Assembly (NCBI GenBank): GCA_036897625.1
Contig: JAYMTA010000306.1
Span: forward strand, 1 to 31,830
DNA length: 31,830 bases
Direction: 5' to 3'
Source of the DNA: Pelargonium cotyledonis
Taxonomy: Eukaryota; Streptophyta; Magnoliopsida; Geraniales; Geraniaceae
Each line of letters opens with the position of its first letter. Positions within the stretch are counted from its first letter, which is position 1. Made by a program: the position numbers and the translations under genes. The notes below the pieces were generated by a model. That model searched no databases, was not told the origin of the DNA, and was given only the letters and a program-made list of their open reading frames with translations. Positions 1 to 28,087 of this stretch are shown here, one piece after another.

Positions 1-563
1 ACTTTACTGCCATTCTCCATAAATTGCTTTGTATCAGTAGAATCCTGATAATGGCCCATAAATTTTTAGCTCTTTTTTCTGGGTTAATTTTTGTTCGAGG
101 TTTTGGGTAATGGGTATGGTGTTTTTGCACAAATACATGCTCTGATGTAGAGTATCGTCGTGTGGCTGCTTGTTTCCGTGTGTCTCTGGGGGCTTCTGTT
201 GCTGCCATGTGAGTTGAGTGTGGTATTTTACTAATTTTAGTATGCTTCGCTTTGAATTTCTGCTCCTACAGTTTGTTTGTGACGCGGGTTTTAGGGTATT
301 TCATATTTGGAAATTGGCATTGAGATTCCTTTTCAAGCTACGATTTTTCTACTTGTTTGTGTGTATGTGCATGTTCCATGAGGTTTTATGTTGAATTCTA
401 TGTGCCTTCCTTGTTCATAACCAGATCAATCCTTTGGCTGGTGCGGGGGTCATGTACATGAATCCTTGGGCTTTAGTTTTTTTTTTTTTTTTTATAATTT
501 GTCTTTTAGTATGGGGTCATGATTTCATTAAGAACACTTTCCATGTTTTATCATGTAGAAGAA
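1..563 (+). other. Upstream region and probable 5' UTR intron of PICKLE
   Basis: No protein-coding segment is recognisable here. The stretch is T-rich and intron-like and ends in a long poly-T/pyrimidine tract (about 479-507) followed by AG at 508-509, which looks like a splice acceptor. I infer that a leader intron ends at 509 and that positions 510-563 are the last part of the 5' UTR. The transcription start and the promoter are probably left of the window. No TATA box could be assigned with confidence. Confidence 0.45.
511..522 (+). promoter_or_regulatory. Minimal upstream ORF in the PICKLE leader
   Basis: ATG at 511 opens a three-codon ORF (Met-Gly-Ser-stop) that ends at 522. It overlaps a second ATG at 519, which is in frame with the PICKLE coding sequence, as is a third at 543. 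If the leader exon starts at 510 these are the first ATGs a scanning ribosome would meet, and they could reduce or redirect initiation. The start codons and stop are seen directly. Any regulatory effect is inference. Confidence 0.35.
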
Positions 564-18538
<17,975 letters not shown>

Positions 18539-19828
18539 TTCCGCTCAATATAATTTACATGAATTAGCCCATCTTAAATGTGTTGTTGTGTGACTTTGTA
18601 ACAATCCAGTTGATTCTAATGGCATGAATTAGAGATTGACAGAACTTTTAAATCTGTAATGAAATTATGCCCTTCCTTTTGTGTCAAATGTCTTTACAGG
18701 ATGGATAGTTGATTCGAGTCTTGTTCACCTCAAGTTAAACCAACTAAATATGCTGGTGTATTCATATTATATGCATGTTAGGTTGGCCATTGGAGAAGAA
18801 ATATAGACAGGGAGTAGTCAAGAATTAGTGATGTTTGGAGTATGTTGAAGGCCATTTCAGTTTTCAACTTGGTCTGTTGATCTTCCATGACATCACCGAA
18901 CACAAGATCGCTGAATTTCCTCGTGTCCTTTTCGTTTCCTTAGTTTTAATTTTCTTATGTATGAAGCATCATACAAAAGAGTTAACTATACTTATAATAT
19001 TGTTTGGTTCTTAATTTAATGCTGGAAATGAAACTTGCTTTAAGTTGGTATCTATATATGTTATGTTATGTACAAGATAATGTAGAGAAGAGTCTCAGGC
19101 ACAGCCAAAAGGAGGATTGATTTGGTGATAAACTAATTAGAGACCCAAAAAAATGGGTGGATGAGAGTTGGAGAACAGCTGGAAATGAGGGAATTTGCTG
19201 GGAAAGTAGAGACAAAAACATTGCTTGAATTGCACGCATGTTTTGTTGCTCTCAAGCACTGACTACTTAATAAATAGCTACAATCCGACATGACAACCTG
19301 TGTTTTACAACTCGCAACCCTAACCCTACATTTCTCTTTCTTTTTGTTAACGTTGCTTCCAATTTCATAATAATCAATGGCTACTTTATTACTTGCTTTT
19401 TTTATTTATGTATATATATATATAAAGTTACTTTAGTTTGTTGCATATATCGATCTCTCCATGGTTTACATGTAGATTCTATTGTAATGGAAGTCTGTGG
19501 AATGGAATCATCAATAATTAATCGTATTCAACTCTAGACCAATATCATTAACAATTAAAGCTTCTCATAAATGTGGGTCTTACTTGTCTACTACTTTTGC
19601 TTCCCATATATATAAAAAGATTGTATGATTTTATAATAGATCAATCTCGTTGAGATTGTTTAGCTCTTTCACCCATCATTTTAAAATGTTTACAATTGTA
19701 TTTTCATGATAATGTTCTGTAACAAACTTACGATATAGTAATCAACTTATTATGAAAATCCTCAAATGATAAAGAAAATAAAAAAGAAGAAGGATTTTTA
19801 GGGTTTCAAAAAGTGGCTCAACGTTAGA
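18539..19828 (+). other. PICKLE 3' flank and intergenic spacer
   Basis: No gene is recognisable. The first part must include the PICKLE 3' UTR, but I could not fix a polyadenylation signal. The spacer includes a short AACCCTAACCCTA match at 19316-19328 (two telomere-like units, telo-box style) and a TATATATATATA run near 19410-19424. Neither is assigned a function. Confidence 0.5.
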
Positions 19829-22198
19829 TTTTTTTTTGATAAGCAAAAAGAGTACTTTATTAAGAAGAGAGAGAGGAGTACAAGTACAAAAGAAGTAATA
19901 GAAACTGGGAAGAACATTGACAGTGGGGGAGCACATGAAATTAGAAGGGGTTTAGAGCTATAATAGAGGAGGATTTCCAGATTGCTGCCGGAATGCGAGA
20001 CTCGGCTGGGAGGGAGGCGTTGCAGATGGGTAGAGCGTAGCATTTGATCTTGAATGCTGTAGTTGCAGGGTCTTCCAAAATGTCGTCAAAGACAGCTCGG
20101 TTTCGAGCGAGCCATATGTACCACATTGAGATGAAGCAGAGAGCAGACCAGGGCTTAGCCAAGGGCTTAAGGGTGATCATAGATGACCACTGCAGTATGA
20201 GTTCTGGGGCAGTGGGAGGGAGGGATGCAGATACTCCCCACCATTGGAGTATGAGAGCCCAGACCGACCTGCTCCAAGAGCAGTGACAGAGCAGGTGGGC
20301 ACATGTTTCAAAAGCCGATTTGCATAGAGGGCAGACGCAATTATCTATGGGGATGGAAAAACCGTGGTCTTCAAGGAAAATTCTGGTAGGGATGCTGTTG
20401 TGGGCGATAAGCCATGCGAAAAATTGAAGCTTTGGGGGAACCGATGCTTTCCATATATTTTGCTCCATTGACCGCGACTGCACCGGGGCTGTGCTGGAGA
20501 TGTTCAGCAACCGCTTTGACCGAGAAAGCATTTTTGGAGGAGTGAGTCCAGAGAATCAGGTCATCTTGGAATGGGTTAAGTGGTACCCTAGAGAGAGCCA
20601 GCAATAGAGTGTGGAGGGACTCCTTCACCCATTGGAGGAGTGCCCGGCAGAATGGGACGGACCAGCGAGGGAGGGGAAGGGGGGAGAAGAAGTCATAGCC
20701 CCTGCCATATTGGTTGGTGCAAATGGAGAAAAGACTGGGAAATTGGACAGCTAATAGGACTTCACAAAGCCAAATATCCTGCCAAAAATAGATTAATTTA
20801 CCGTTACCAAGCTTCCATTTGATTCCCGTCGATCCGAAAAGGCTGGAGAAGCGAGGAACTTCTTTGAGATCAATTATACTCTTCATCACAGGTGACAGTT
20901 TTGGATGTGAAAGCCGGCTGAGGTCCCACTCGGATGGATCCCAATTATATTTGAGGCAGATAATGTGCTTCCAAATAGAGTCCTTTTCTTTGGCAAACTT
21001 CCACCACCATTTGCCAAGTAAGCTTGAATTCATGTAGGAGAGTTTTCGGATGCCCAAGCCGCCCCATGACTTTTTGAGACAAACCGTTGCCCACTTGACC
21101 TTGCATGAGACTTTCTTAGAAGATGAGCCGCCCCAAAGAAAGAGATGCTCGTATGCTTCCAGTTTATCAATCACCACCCGAGGGGCTTTAAAGAAACTCA
21201 TGTAAAATAATAGGAGACTAGCGAGAGCAGCTTTGATGAGCGTGATTCGACCACCAAGAGATATGTGTTTACCATTCTATTGGGCCAGCCGGTTCTTGAA
21301 TTTTTCCAGAATGGGGGTCCATGTGTTTGAAAGCCGGGGGTTGGCGCCGATTGGGATGCCGAGGTAGCGTGTGGGGAAGGTGCTAACTTGACAACCCAGG
21401 GTAGCTGCTACGGAAGCGGCAATGTGTGGGTGCTGGCCGGTGTAGAAGAGCTAAGATTTGGTGAAATTGATACGGAGCCCCGATACGGCTTCAAAGCATT
21501 GGAGGCAAGTTTTGATATTGGGAACACTGGCCGGGTTTGCATCGGTGAACAGTACGGTGTCGTCTGCGAACTGAAGGTGGGATATCGAGCATGTAGGGCT
21601 TAGTGCAGCTCCTGCGAATAGACCTTGAGATGTGGCGTTGCAGAGAAGGAGGTTGAGGGCTTCGCCCGCAAGGATGAATAGGAGTGGGGAGAGTGAATAT
21701 CCCTGTTTAACACCTCTGTTTGTTGGAAAATCCGGAGAGGGGGAGCCGTTGATGAGGACTGAGGATGAGTTTTGAAGGCAACTTTTGATCCGATTTCGCC
21801 AAACCTGTGTGATTTCCTGAGGAGGTCAATGAGTTCATTTGCAATGAAAACGCCATCTAGGATGTTCCGACCTTTGATGAAAGCGGATTGAGTCTCCCTG
21901 ACCAGCTGCCAAATGACAGCTTTCAACCGTGTGGCCAGACTTTGGAAAGTATTTTGTAGGGGGAGGATACAAGGCTAATGGGGCGGAAGTCGTTTAGAGA
22001 TAGGGGGTTTGGAGTTTTAGGGATAAGGGTGATGAAGGAGGCTTGTATGCCTTTGCCCATAAACGAGTCAGAGTGGAACGCTTTCATGAATTTAATCACA
22101 TCAGGCCCCACGATGTCCCAACAGGATTGGTAGAACCGCATGTTGAACCTGTCAGGCCCGGGTGCTTTAGAACCGTCACAGGAAAAAACAGTGTTTAA
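19829..22198 (-). mobile_element. 5'-truncated LINE (L1-type non-LTR retrotransposon)
   Basis: The element runs right to left. Its 3' end is a poly-A tail, seen on the plus strand as nine T at 19829-19837, preceded in element orientation by the common plant LINE ending with TTTTTGCTTATC. Its 5' end at about 22198 begins inside the reverse transcriptase coding region, just before the CDGSKAPGPD block, so the endonuclease and ORF1 are absent. 5' truncation is the usual product of target-primed reverse transcription. The GC content is clearly higher than in the flanks. I could not find a matching target-site duplication. Confidence 0.9.
19941..22188 (-). pseudogene. Broken LINE reverse transcriptase (RT plus zf-RVT domain)
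   Basis: Four open segments in shifting frames cover one former polyprotein. 21923-22141 holds the early RT blocks, including ITLIPKTPNP and DFRPISLVSSPYKI. 21600-21926 continues with ETQSAFIKGRNILDG. The catalytic FADD is preserved at 21559-21570 in another frame. 20371-21201 covers the RT connection region (WGGLGIRKLSYMN). 19941-20531 is the zf-RVT zinc-binding region with CPLC and CAHLLCHC. At least three frameshifts and the missing 5' part make it non-functional. It is a decayed retrotransposon gene, not a host gene. Confidence 0.88.
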
Positions 22199-23039
22199 TT
22201 AATTTATATATAAAGTTTTGGCCAGTTTTTTTCAACAATTTTGCAGAAGATCTCACACAAGAATGAAGAGTACAATGACATACACGATGGACAACACTTT
22301 GCTCTATTTGATCATCACGCAAAGGGATTTGATGGAAAGATGGACCAGTTTTGTGCTACAAGTTGAATGGGGAGGGACATCAGTGTTTTTGTCTGATTTT
22401 ATGGTTAGTGTGAAAAAAAATTTGATGGTAGAAACGATGACCATCAAGAAGATAGTTAGTTGAGAAGCGTAGAAGAAATGGAACTGAATAATGCCTGAGA
22501 GTGACGCATAATTACAAGTAATCAAACGATTTAGGACGAATGATTGAAGACGAATGAGAGGTTTCTAGTGCATTTTGCCCTGTGATTATCATATAAACAA
22601 CCTATATATGTTCAAGATATATAATATTTTTGTAGTTGTGTTTTTTTTTTTACTCGTAGGTCTACAAATAAAACGGCTAATTGTCAACCTTATTTTAGAA
22701 AGGAATGAGTAATATTGTTGAGAATTACCACTATTTACAATATGAAAAGGTTAATTTTCATATGTATGGCTATCAACCTATCAAAGCTACCTAGCAATAT
22801 GTAGTGCACACCCACTGGTTACAATTGTTGGTAGCTAATTATAATAGCATAATTAAAATAGTTAGGCTCCTTTTGTAGGATAAGAAAGAATCAAAGATTT
22901 TGCTTTAGTTAATTTTGGTTTACTCGCTTTCACGCTTTCACGCTTTTCTTATTGGGCTGATTAATTGAGTACTTTGCTTAAGATTAGTTTAATTAAGTGA
23001 TCATCATATATATTTATTACGGCGCCACATCAATTTTTG
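22199..23039 (+). other. Intergenic, no gene recognised
   Basis: AT-rich spacer between the LINE and the next MITE. An 81-codon open stretch at 22218-22463 has no recognisable domain and no sign of splicing or conservation that I can judge. It may be a remnant of an unidentified element next to the LINE 5' junction. Confidence 0.4.
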
Positions 23040-23041
23040 TA

Positions 23042-23293
23042 CTCCCTCCGTCCCAAAATGAGTGTCTTGTTTGTTTAATTTTTTTGTCTCAAAATAAGTA
23101 TTTTATTTTTATTTTTATGTTATTATATTAGTGTTCTTCCCATATTACCCTTATCACTTATGCACATGAGCGAATCTGCACATAAGTGCACATGGAGAAA
23201 GTGAGGGTTATATTGAAAACACACTAAATTATCTTGTAATTCTTAATTTTTGTAAAAAATAGAAACAATACACTCATTTTAGTACGTAGGAAG
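23042..23293. mobile_element. Stowaway-type MITE with TA target sites
   Basis: A 252-bp AT-rich non-coding element. The left end is CTCCCTCCGTCCCAAAATGA. The reverse complement of the right end is CTTCCTACGTACTAAAATGA, an imperfect inverted repeat that continues with GTGT on both sides. TA dinucleotides flank it at 23040-23041 and 23294-23295. The terminal sequence, TA target duplication and size are diagnostic of Stowaway (Tc1/mariner-related) MITEs. Confidence 0.88.
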
Positions 23294-23295
23294 TA

Positions 23296-23680
23296 TTAGA
23301 TTTCCCACCAACATATTGCTTCTAGTTCTAGCTAGGACAACATTAAACTATATATTAAAGCCCTCAATCATTGTACTCACACATTGAAGCATAAATGTAA
23401 ATTATTGCATATTTACATATGGTTTGACGTTATGAAACTGAATTATGACTTGCTATTTGAGAAGAAGATTATGTGTGTGAGTTGTGACACATAATCTTAA
23501 TTGTTTAGACATATTTTCAAAACTTAGATTCATTAACATTAGAATGGTCAATCAATTAAGTTACTATTGATAAATTAGATGGTGTTGTATATTTTATTTT
23601 ATATATAAAAATATGTGTTCCAACAAACTCAATAAATATTAATTAATTACGAAAATATTTTTGATGTTTTATACATAACT
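23296..23680 (+). other. Intergenic AT-rich spacer
   Basis: No coding segment, RNA gene or repeat end recognised between the Stowaway MITE and the 18-bp-flanked insertion. Confidence 0.5.
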
Positions 23681-24473
23681 AACTTCTAGAAAAGAAAAAA
23701 AAAAGTCCGGGATTTCGGAAGCGGTGGAGACGGTGGTGGCGCATCTAGCAGTCAGAGGGTCAGCAGAGGCGGAGGGTTGATACTAGTTCAAAGCCTCTCT
23801 TCCTAATGGTCGTTCACTATATGGAGTGTATTGCCTCTAGGGCATCATAAGGGCGGCTATTGTTTTCGAGTTCGTGGCGGCTACAAGTGCGAGATGAGGC
23901 GGATGTTCAATTTCTCAACTATGCGCAAATTTTTTTCGGCACATTTGACAGTATGCGGGTAGGCAATTGGAGGGGCTAGCGGCGACAGATGGCAAGTAGG
24001 AAGGGTGAGTGGCGACACCGAGTTTCGATGGTCCAACGGCAATGGAGGAGGCTGTAGAAGGGTCTGAGGAATTCACCGAACCAAAAAGCCTGCATTAGGT
24101 GAACCTGAGCCATCAGGTTAGCCAAGGCTAATGAGTTGGATTTATGGGGACTGCCGTGGGAGGACCAACTCGCGGTTAGTTCAGATAAGAAGGTTACTGG
24201 TTCGTCAAGGTAAAGGAGAGTTATCGGGATGGATGCTTGCAGGCATCAGTCAAACCGGAGGGGATGATTTTTCCAGTGGCTCTGGTTTTAGTGATAATGA
24301 CGTCTTGGCTATATTTGCTTACAAGGTTTTGGGTTCTTTAAAATGGTTATGATTTATTTATGTGTTTGTTTCTAGTTGCTTTAGTTTGTTTGGATATAGT
24401 TTTGGTTTATGTTTTGCTACAATATGTATATTGATTATTTCTCCTTCAAGAACAAAACTTCTAGAAAAGAAAA
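23681..24473. mobile_element. Unidentified 757-bp insertion flanked by a perfect 18-bp direct repeat
   Basis: AACTTCTAGAAAAGAAAA occurs at 23681-23698 and again at 24456-24473 and encloses 23699-24455. The enclosed DNA starts with an A run and is GC-richer, purine-biased and GGCGG-rich to about 24350, then T-rich to its end. That composition is sharply unlike the AT-rich flanks. A perfect 18-bp flanking repeat is what LINE-machinery retroposition leaves (retroposon or processed transcript), and is longer than most DNA-transposon duplications. The longest open stretch (24131-24352) has no recognisable domain. There is no canonical poly-A before the right repeat, so the orientation and class are open. 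Confidence 0.7.
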
Positions 24474-24700
24474 TACTACGTTAATAATGCAATATAAATT
24501 TGATACTTATTTTGAGATGAATGGAGTATAAACGGCAGAACGTTTCAAAATTATCAAAAATTAATTATCTCCCAACTCTATGCAAGAACCTTAAAACCAT
24601 AGACATGAACATGATATCTGTCAAGTGACACACCCAATTCAAGCCACTGTTTTGTTTCCATATATATTCGATTGAGAACAAAAACACAATACTAAATACT

Positions 24701-24882
24701 GATGACGTGTGAGGTGGGGCCACGTGATCGAAACAGGGAGTTGTAGAGCATTTGAAGAAGACAGGTAGGTCCAGATTTCAGTGAGTGGGAGCCAGATATA
24801 CAATGCCACCACAGTACCATGCAAATTAAAGCCAATTCATCATAAATCATTCATATTTCTATATTCAAATCCTATATATAAA
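24701..24882 (+). promoter_or_regulatory. Promoter of the BAHD acyltransferase gene
   Basis: A core TATATATAAAG lies at 24873-24883, about 110 bp before the ATG, placing the start of transcription near 24910. Upstream are an ACGTGT core (24705-24710), a palindromic G-box CACGTG (24721-24726) in the ABRE-like context GCCACGTGA, and ACCTACC on the minus strand (24764-24770), identical to the AC-I element bound by MYB factors in phenylpropanoid promoters. The motifs are seen directly. Light, ABA or phenylpropanoid control is inferred from them. Confidence 0.6.
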
Positions 24883-24990
24883 GACACACATGTCTTGTAT
24901 ATATACCTAGCTCACTTGTTGTCCTTGTCCTTACATATATTTACACAAACTACAACTCCTCTCTTCATCAATCATCACGAACTAACAATT

Positions 24991-25558
24991 ATGGCCAATT
25001 CTTCAGTTTCTGTTCTCAAAACAGTTCCAGTGTACCCCAAAACCTTGTCCCCTCCGAAGCTTCTGAGGCTGTCCAATCTGGACAGGCAGTGCCCTCCTCT
25101 CATGTACCTCGTTTTCTTCTACAAGCCCTCTCCTGCTATCCAAAATCTCTCTCTTGATTCTGTTTTCGAGACCTTGAAGTCTGGTTTGGAGGAGACTCTG
25201 GAAAACTGGTACCCAGCTGCTGGTAGGCTCAAGATGATGAGCAGTAATAATCAGATGGAGCTTTGGTGCAACAACAGTGGTGCAGTAATGGCTGAGGCTG
25301 TGACACAAGTTAAGATGGCACAGCTTGGTGACCTGTCTCAGTACAGTGAGTTCTTGGAGGAGCTGGTCTTTAAGCCTGTTTTCAACCCAGATTTCTCCGA
25401 CTTGCCTCTGGTTGTTGCTCAGGTACCTACATTTCTTTAATTATTACCAACAACAAGGATGTTTCTTTCCTAAAAGCATTCGCTTCTTGAAAGGTTTAAG
25501 CTTCTTCTTTTTCCTCATTAGGGTTTCCTCAACTTATTATGTATTCTCGTACTATTGT

Positions 25559-25622
<64 letters not shown>

Positions 25623-28087
25623 GAGATTGAGGTGTTTAAGCAAAAAAAAAAAATTATTTGACTCAGGTTAAGTTATTAATGAAGTGATGACAACTCCATA
25701 AAATCATGAATCTTGATAGGTAAAAATCTAGAAATTCGGACCATTACTAAAGTAAAAAGAGCCTAGGCAGCTTTGGTTGTTGCTGGAACTATGTGGTATG
25801 GTTCGGCAACTACCCCAATCGAAATGTTTGGCCCCACTTGTTATTAATGGAATCAGGGATATTTTCAGCAAGAAATCTATCGAAGAGTTGGTGCTGGAGC
25901 AAAAATCTCCTCCTTCTAGAAGGTTCACCGGGGTCCTCTTAAGAAAACTTTTGCGGGTTCGGGTACTATAGTTATATAGTAAAAAAGTAAAAATAAAGCT
26001 TTTTGCGTGGGATGTCTGAAAAATTCTCGCCCTCGCTGGAGTCTAATGGAATATCTGAACTGAAGATTACTGGATTAATCTTGTTGATTTTTTGGTTAGT
26101 TTCATAATCTTGTTCTACAGACAAAAAACAAAGAAAAAGAGAAAGAACTTTCTTCGAAGCTTTGACAAGTGCCTCTCAAAATGAGGACTTAAAGCATCCC
26201 TTGAGTTTACTTATGTCTTTACTATAAGCAAATGACTTTAGCTATAGAGTTCTCTTATCTTTTCTTTAGGGTTACTAATCTCTAACCATCTTTATGCGTA
26301 TCCGGTTTATACCGACTACCCTGCTGGTCGCTCTGCTCCAATATGGTTAAAATTTAATGATGCGTCATCAAGGTTTAATCTAACCCATAAAATATTTGGT
26401 TTCAATTAAGTCATTAATAAGGTGATAACATCTCAGTAAAATCATAGATCCGATCAGGTCGTTCCGTTCCACTAATTCATTTGAGTGAATATGGTTAAAA
26501 TTTAACGAGATGACATCACCTCATTGGTTTGACTTAGCTTAAGCCATAAAATATTTAGCTTAGATTCATTTTTCTATATATATACAACATTTTGAATGAA
26601 ATGTCATAACCTCATTGGTGGGTTAGCGTAAACCAGATAATTTTTGGCTTAGTAAACTCAATCCCTATATATATGTTGAAGTGTAAGTGCGTATTTCTTC
26701 AAAAGATTGAGCTTCTTATATAGTTGAACATATATATTTCTATCTGATCCATAATGCTTGACCATTGGGTTAATAAAACCTCAAGAGAATATTTTGTGAA
26801 CGTTAAAAGTGAATAGAGCGTTACCACATGGTTTAATGTCCTTTTAACCTTTTATTATCCAAATCTTAGTTATTGCCGCTGAATGTTAAACTTAACATTT
26901 TCTCCCTAACATCTCTTCTTACGTACTCCACCGTAGATGCTCTCACAATAGCTCGATGAATGATGTATATGCAGGTGACCCGGTTTGGTTGCGGAGGCTA
27001 CTCAATCGGTACCGGCATAAGCCACTCGCTGTTCGATGGACCAGCGAGTCATGAATTTATGCGTGCATGGGTTGCTAATTCTGCCATTTTCAAGAACAAG
27101 AGATCACCAGCTCCAGATCACATCTCGTATAAACCGGTGCACGAGAGAGCTCCGGCACTATTCACAACTCCAAATTCAACCAATCCCGGGACGACAAGAG
27201 CCGCAGCCATAGATCACCTATACCAGTTGATCAAACAAGCCATGGCCACAAATGGAGTCGGAGGATCCAACAGTACCCTCCATCCTCAAGCCACCTCCAA
27301 TCTTGTTCTCAAAACTTTTCATCTAAGTGCTCCAATGATGGAAGCCTTAAAAAGGACAATCAACGGTAACTTTTCAAGCTCACCATTTGAGCTTCTCGCA
27401 TCTCACCTATGGAAGGTAGGTAATAAGTTTCACACAACATTCTAGTCTTCTTTTATAATCAGGGGCGGATCCAGAATGTTTTATCAGTGAGGGCAACTGC
27501 CCTCACACCCCTCTTCCTGCATCCGTCCCTGCTTTTATTGCATGACTTGATTTAGACCACAACACTATAAATTACAGGCAAGAACCAAAGCACAAGGAGT
27601 GAAAAAGGAGAGAGTGGTGTGCTTACAATTTGCCATGGACACAAGGAGCAAGATTGTGCCACCACTTCCTAATGGATTCACCGGCAACGCCTATGTTCTT
27701 ACCTCCATTGCATTAACAGCAGGAGAGCTAGAGGGGGCGCCCCACCAAACCATAATACAGAAAATACGAGAAGCGAAGAGCTCTGTTACCAGTGACTATG
27801 TGAAAGCATACATCGAGGCACTTAACGGGCCTCAGTCGTCTCTCCCTCCCCTCGAGGAGCTGACTCTAGTTTCCAACTGGACCAGGATGTCATTTCACAG
27901 CATTGATTTCCTGTGCAACGGAGAAGCAGCATCCTATGCAACCCCACTGGCTTCTCCAGTTCCACAGGTTGCGTACTTGATGCAGAATCCTGATGACGAG
28001 AAGGGTATTGATGTCAGAATTGGCTTGCTTCCCCGAACCTTCAGTGCCTTCTCGCACTACTTCCTCGATAGCCTGCAGCACCAATAA
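24991..28087 (+). CDS. BAHD (HXXXD-type) acyl-CoA-dependent acyltransferase
   Basis: A cytosolic enzyme of the plant BAHD family, which transfers acyl groups (often hydroxycinnamoyl) from CoA to alcohol or amine acceptors. Exons 24991-25422, 26975-27415 and 27578-28087 join in phase 0 with GT-AG introns to give 460 residues, the normal family size. The start at 24991 has a good context (ACAATGGC). The N-terminus shows the family pattern (VPVYPKTLSPPK, then LSNLDRQCPP). The catalytic HSLFD (HXXXD) is at 161-165 in the usual context TGISHSLFDGPA. FTGNAYVLTSIALTAGEL matches the family's FGN block. At 401-405, where most BAHDs have the structural DFGWG, the sequence reads DFLCN, and the C-terminus ends near GIDVRIGLLP. 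Two introns are more than many family members have. The acceptor and donor substrates cannot be named. The closest style is the HCT/HHT-like acyltransferases rather than anthocyanin acyltransferases. Confidence 0.9.
25561..25622 (+). repeat. Compound microsatellite (TC)13(AC)7(AT)11 in BAHD intron 1
   Basis: Three perfect dinucleotide tracts follow each other without interruption: TC 25561-25586, AC 25587-25600, AT 25601-25622. The position is about 140 bp into the first intron of the acyltransferase gene. It is likely to be length-polymorphic. Confidence 0.97.
25660..26651 (+). repeat. Diverged repeated modules in BAHD intron 1
   Basis: Two related modules recur. Module X is AAGTTATTAATGAAGTGATG at 25670 and AAGTCATTAATAAGGTGATA at 26408, both continuing into a TAAAATCAT block and TAGG or CAGG. 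Module Y starts ATATGGTTAAAATTTAAYGA at 26341 and 26489 and continues to CCATAAAATATTT. A third partial copy at about 26595-26651 has ATGTCATAACCTCATTGGT. This suggests an internally repetitive transposon remnant. The class is unknown and no coding part is recognised. The rest of the intron (25423-26974) is unassigned. Confidence 0.6.
27460..27531. mobile_element. 72-bp hAT-like MITE in BAHD intron 2
   Basis: The ends form a 15-bp terminal inverted repeat: CAGGGGCGGATCCAG on the left and, reverse-complemented, CAGGGACGGATGCAG on the right (13 of 15 identical). CAGGG ends are typical of hAT elements. Inside is a perfect hairpin, GTGAGGGC-AACT-GCCCTCAC. The flanks CTTTTATA and CTTTTATT could be an 8-bp target duplication displaced by two bases on the left, so the exact boundary is uncertain. 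It makes up almost half of the 162-bp intron. Confidence 0.7.

Noticed and set aside
19316..19328. Telomeric repeat tract
   Set aside because: Only about two CCCTAAA-type units; this is common in plant intergenic DNA and too short for an interstitial telomere array.
22218..22463. 81-codon open frame next to the LINE 5' junction
   Set aside because: No recognisable domain, no promoter or splice context, and it lies in AT-rich intergenic DNA; chance or transposon debris is more likely.
24505..24533. Stowaway-like end (GATACTTATTTTGAGAT then GAATGGAGTAT)
   Set aside because: It resembles a MITE right terminus, but no matching left end could be found nearby, so no element was called.
25777..25971. 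64-codon open frame in BAHD intron 1
   Set aside because: Lies wholly inside the intron between well-supported exons and does not match the family; no separate gene supported.
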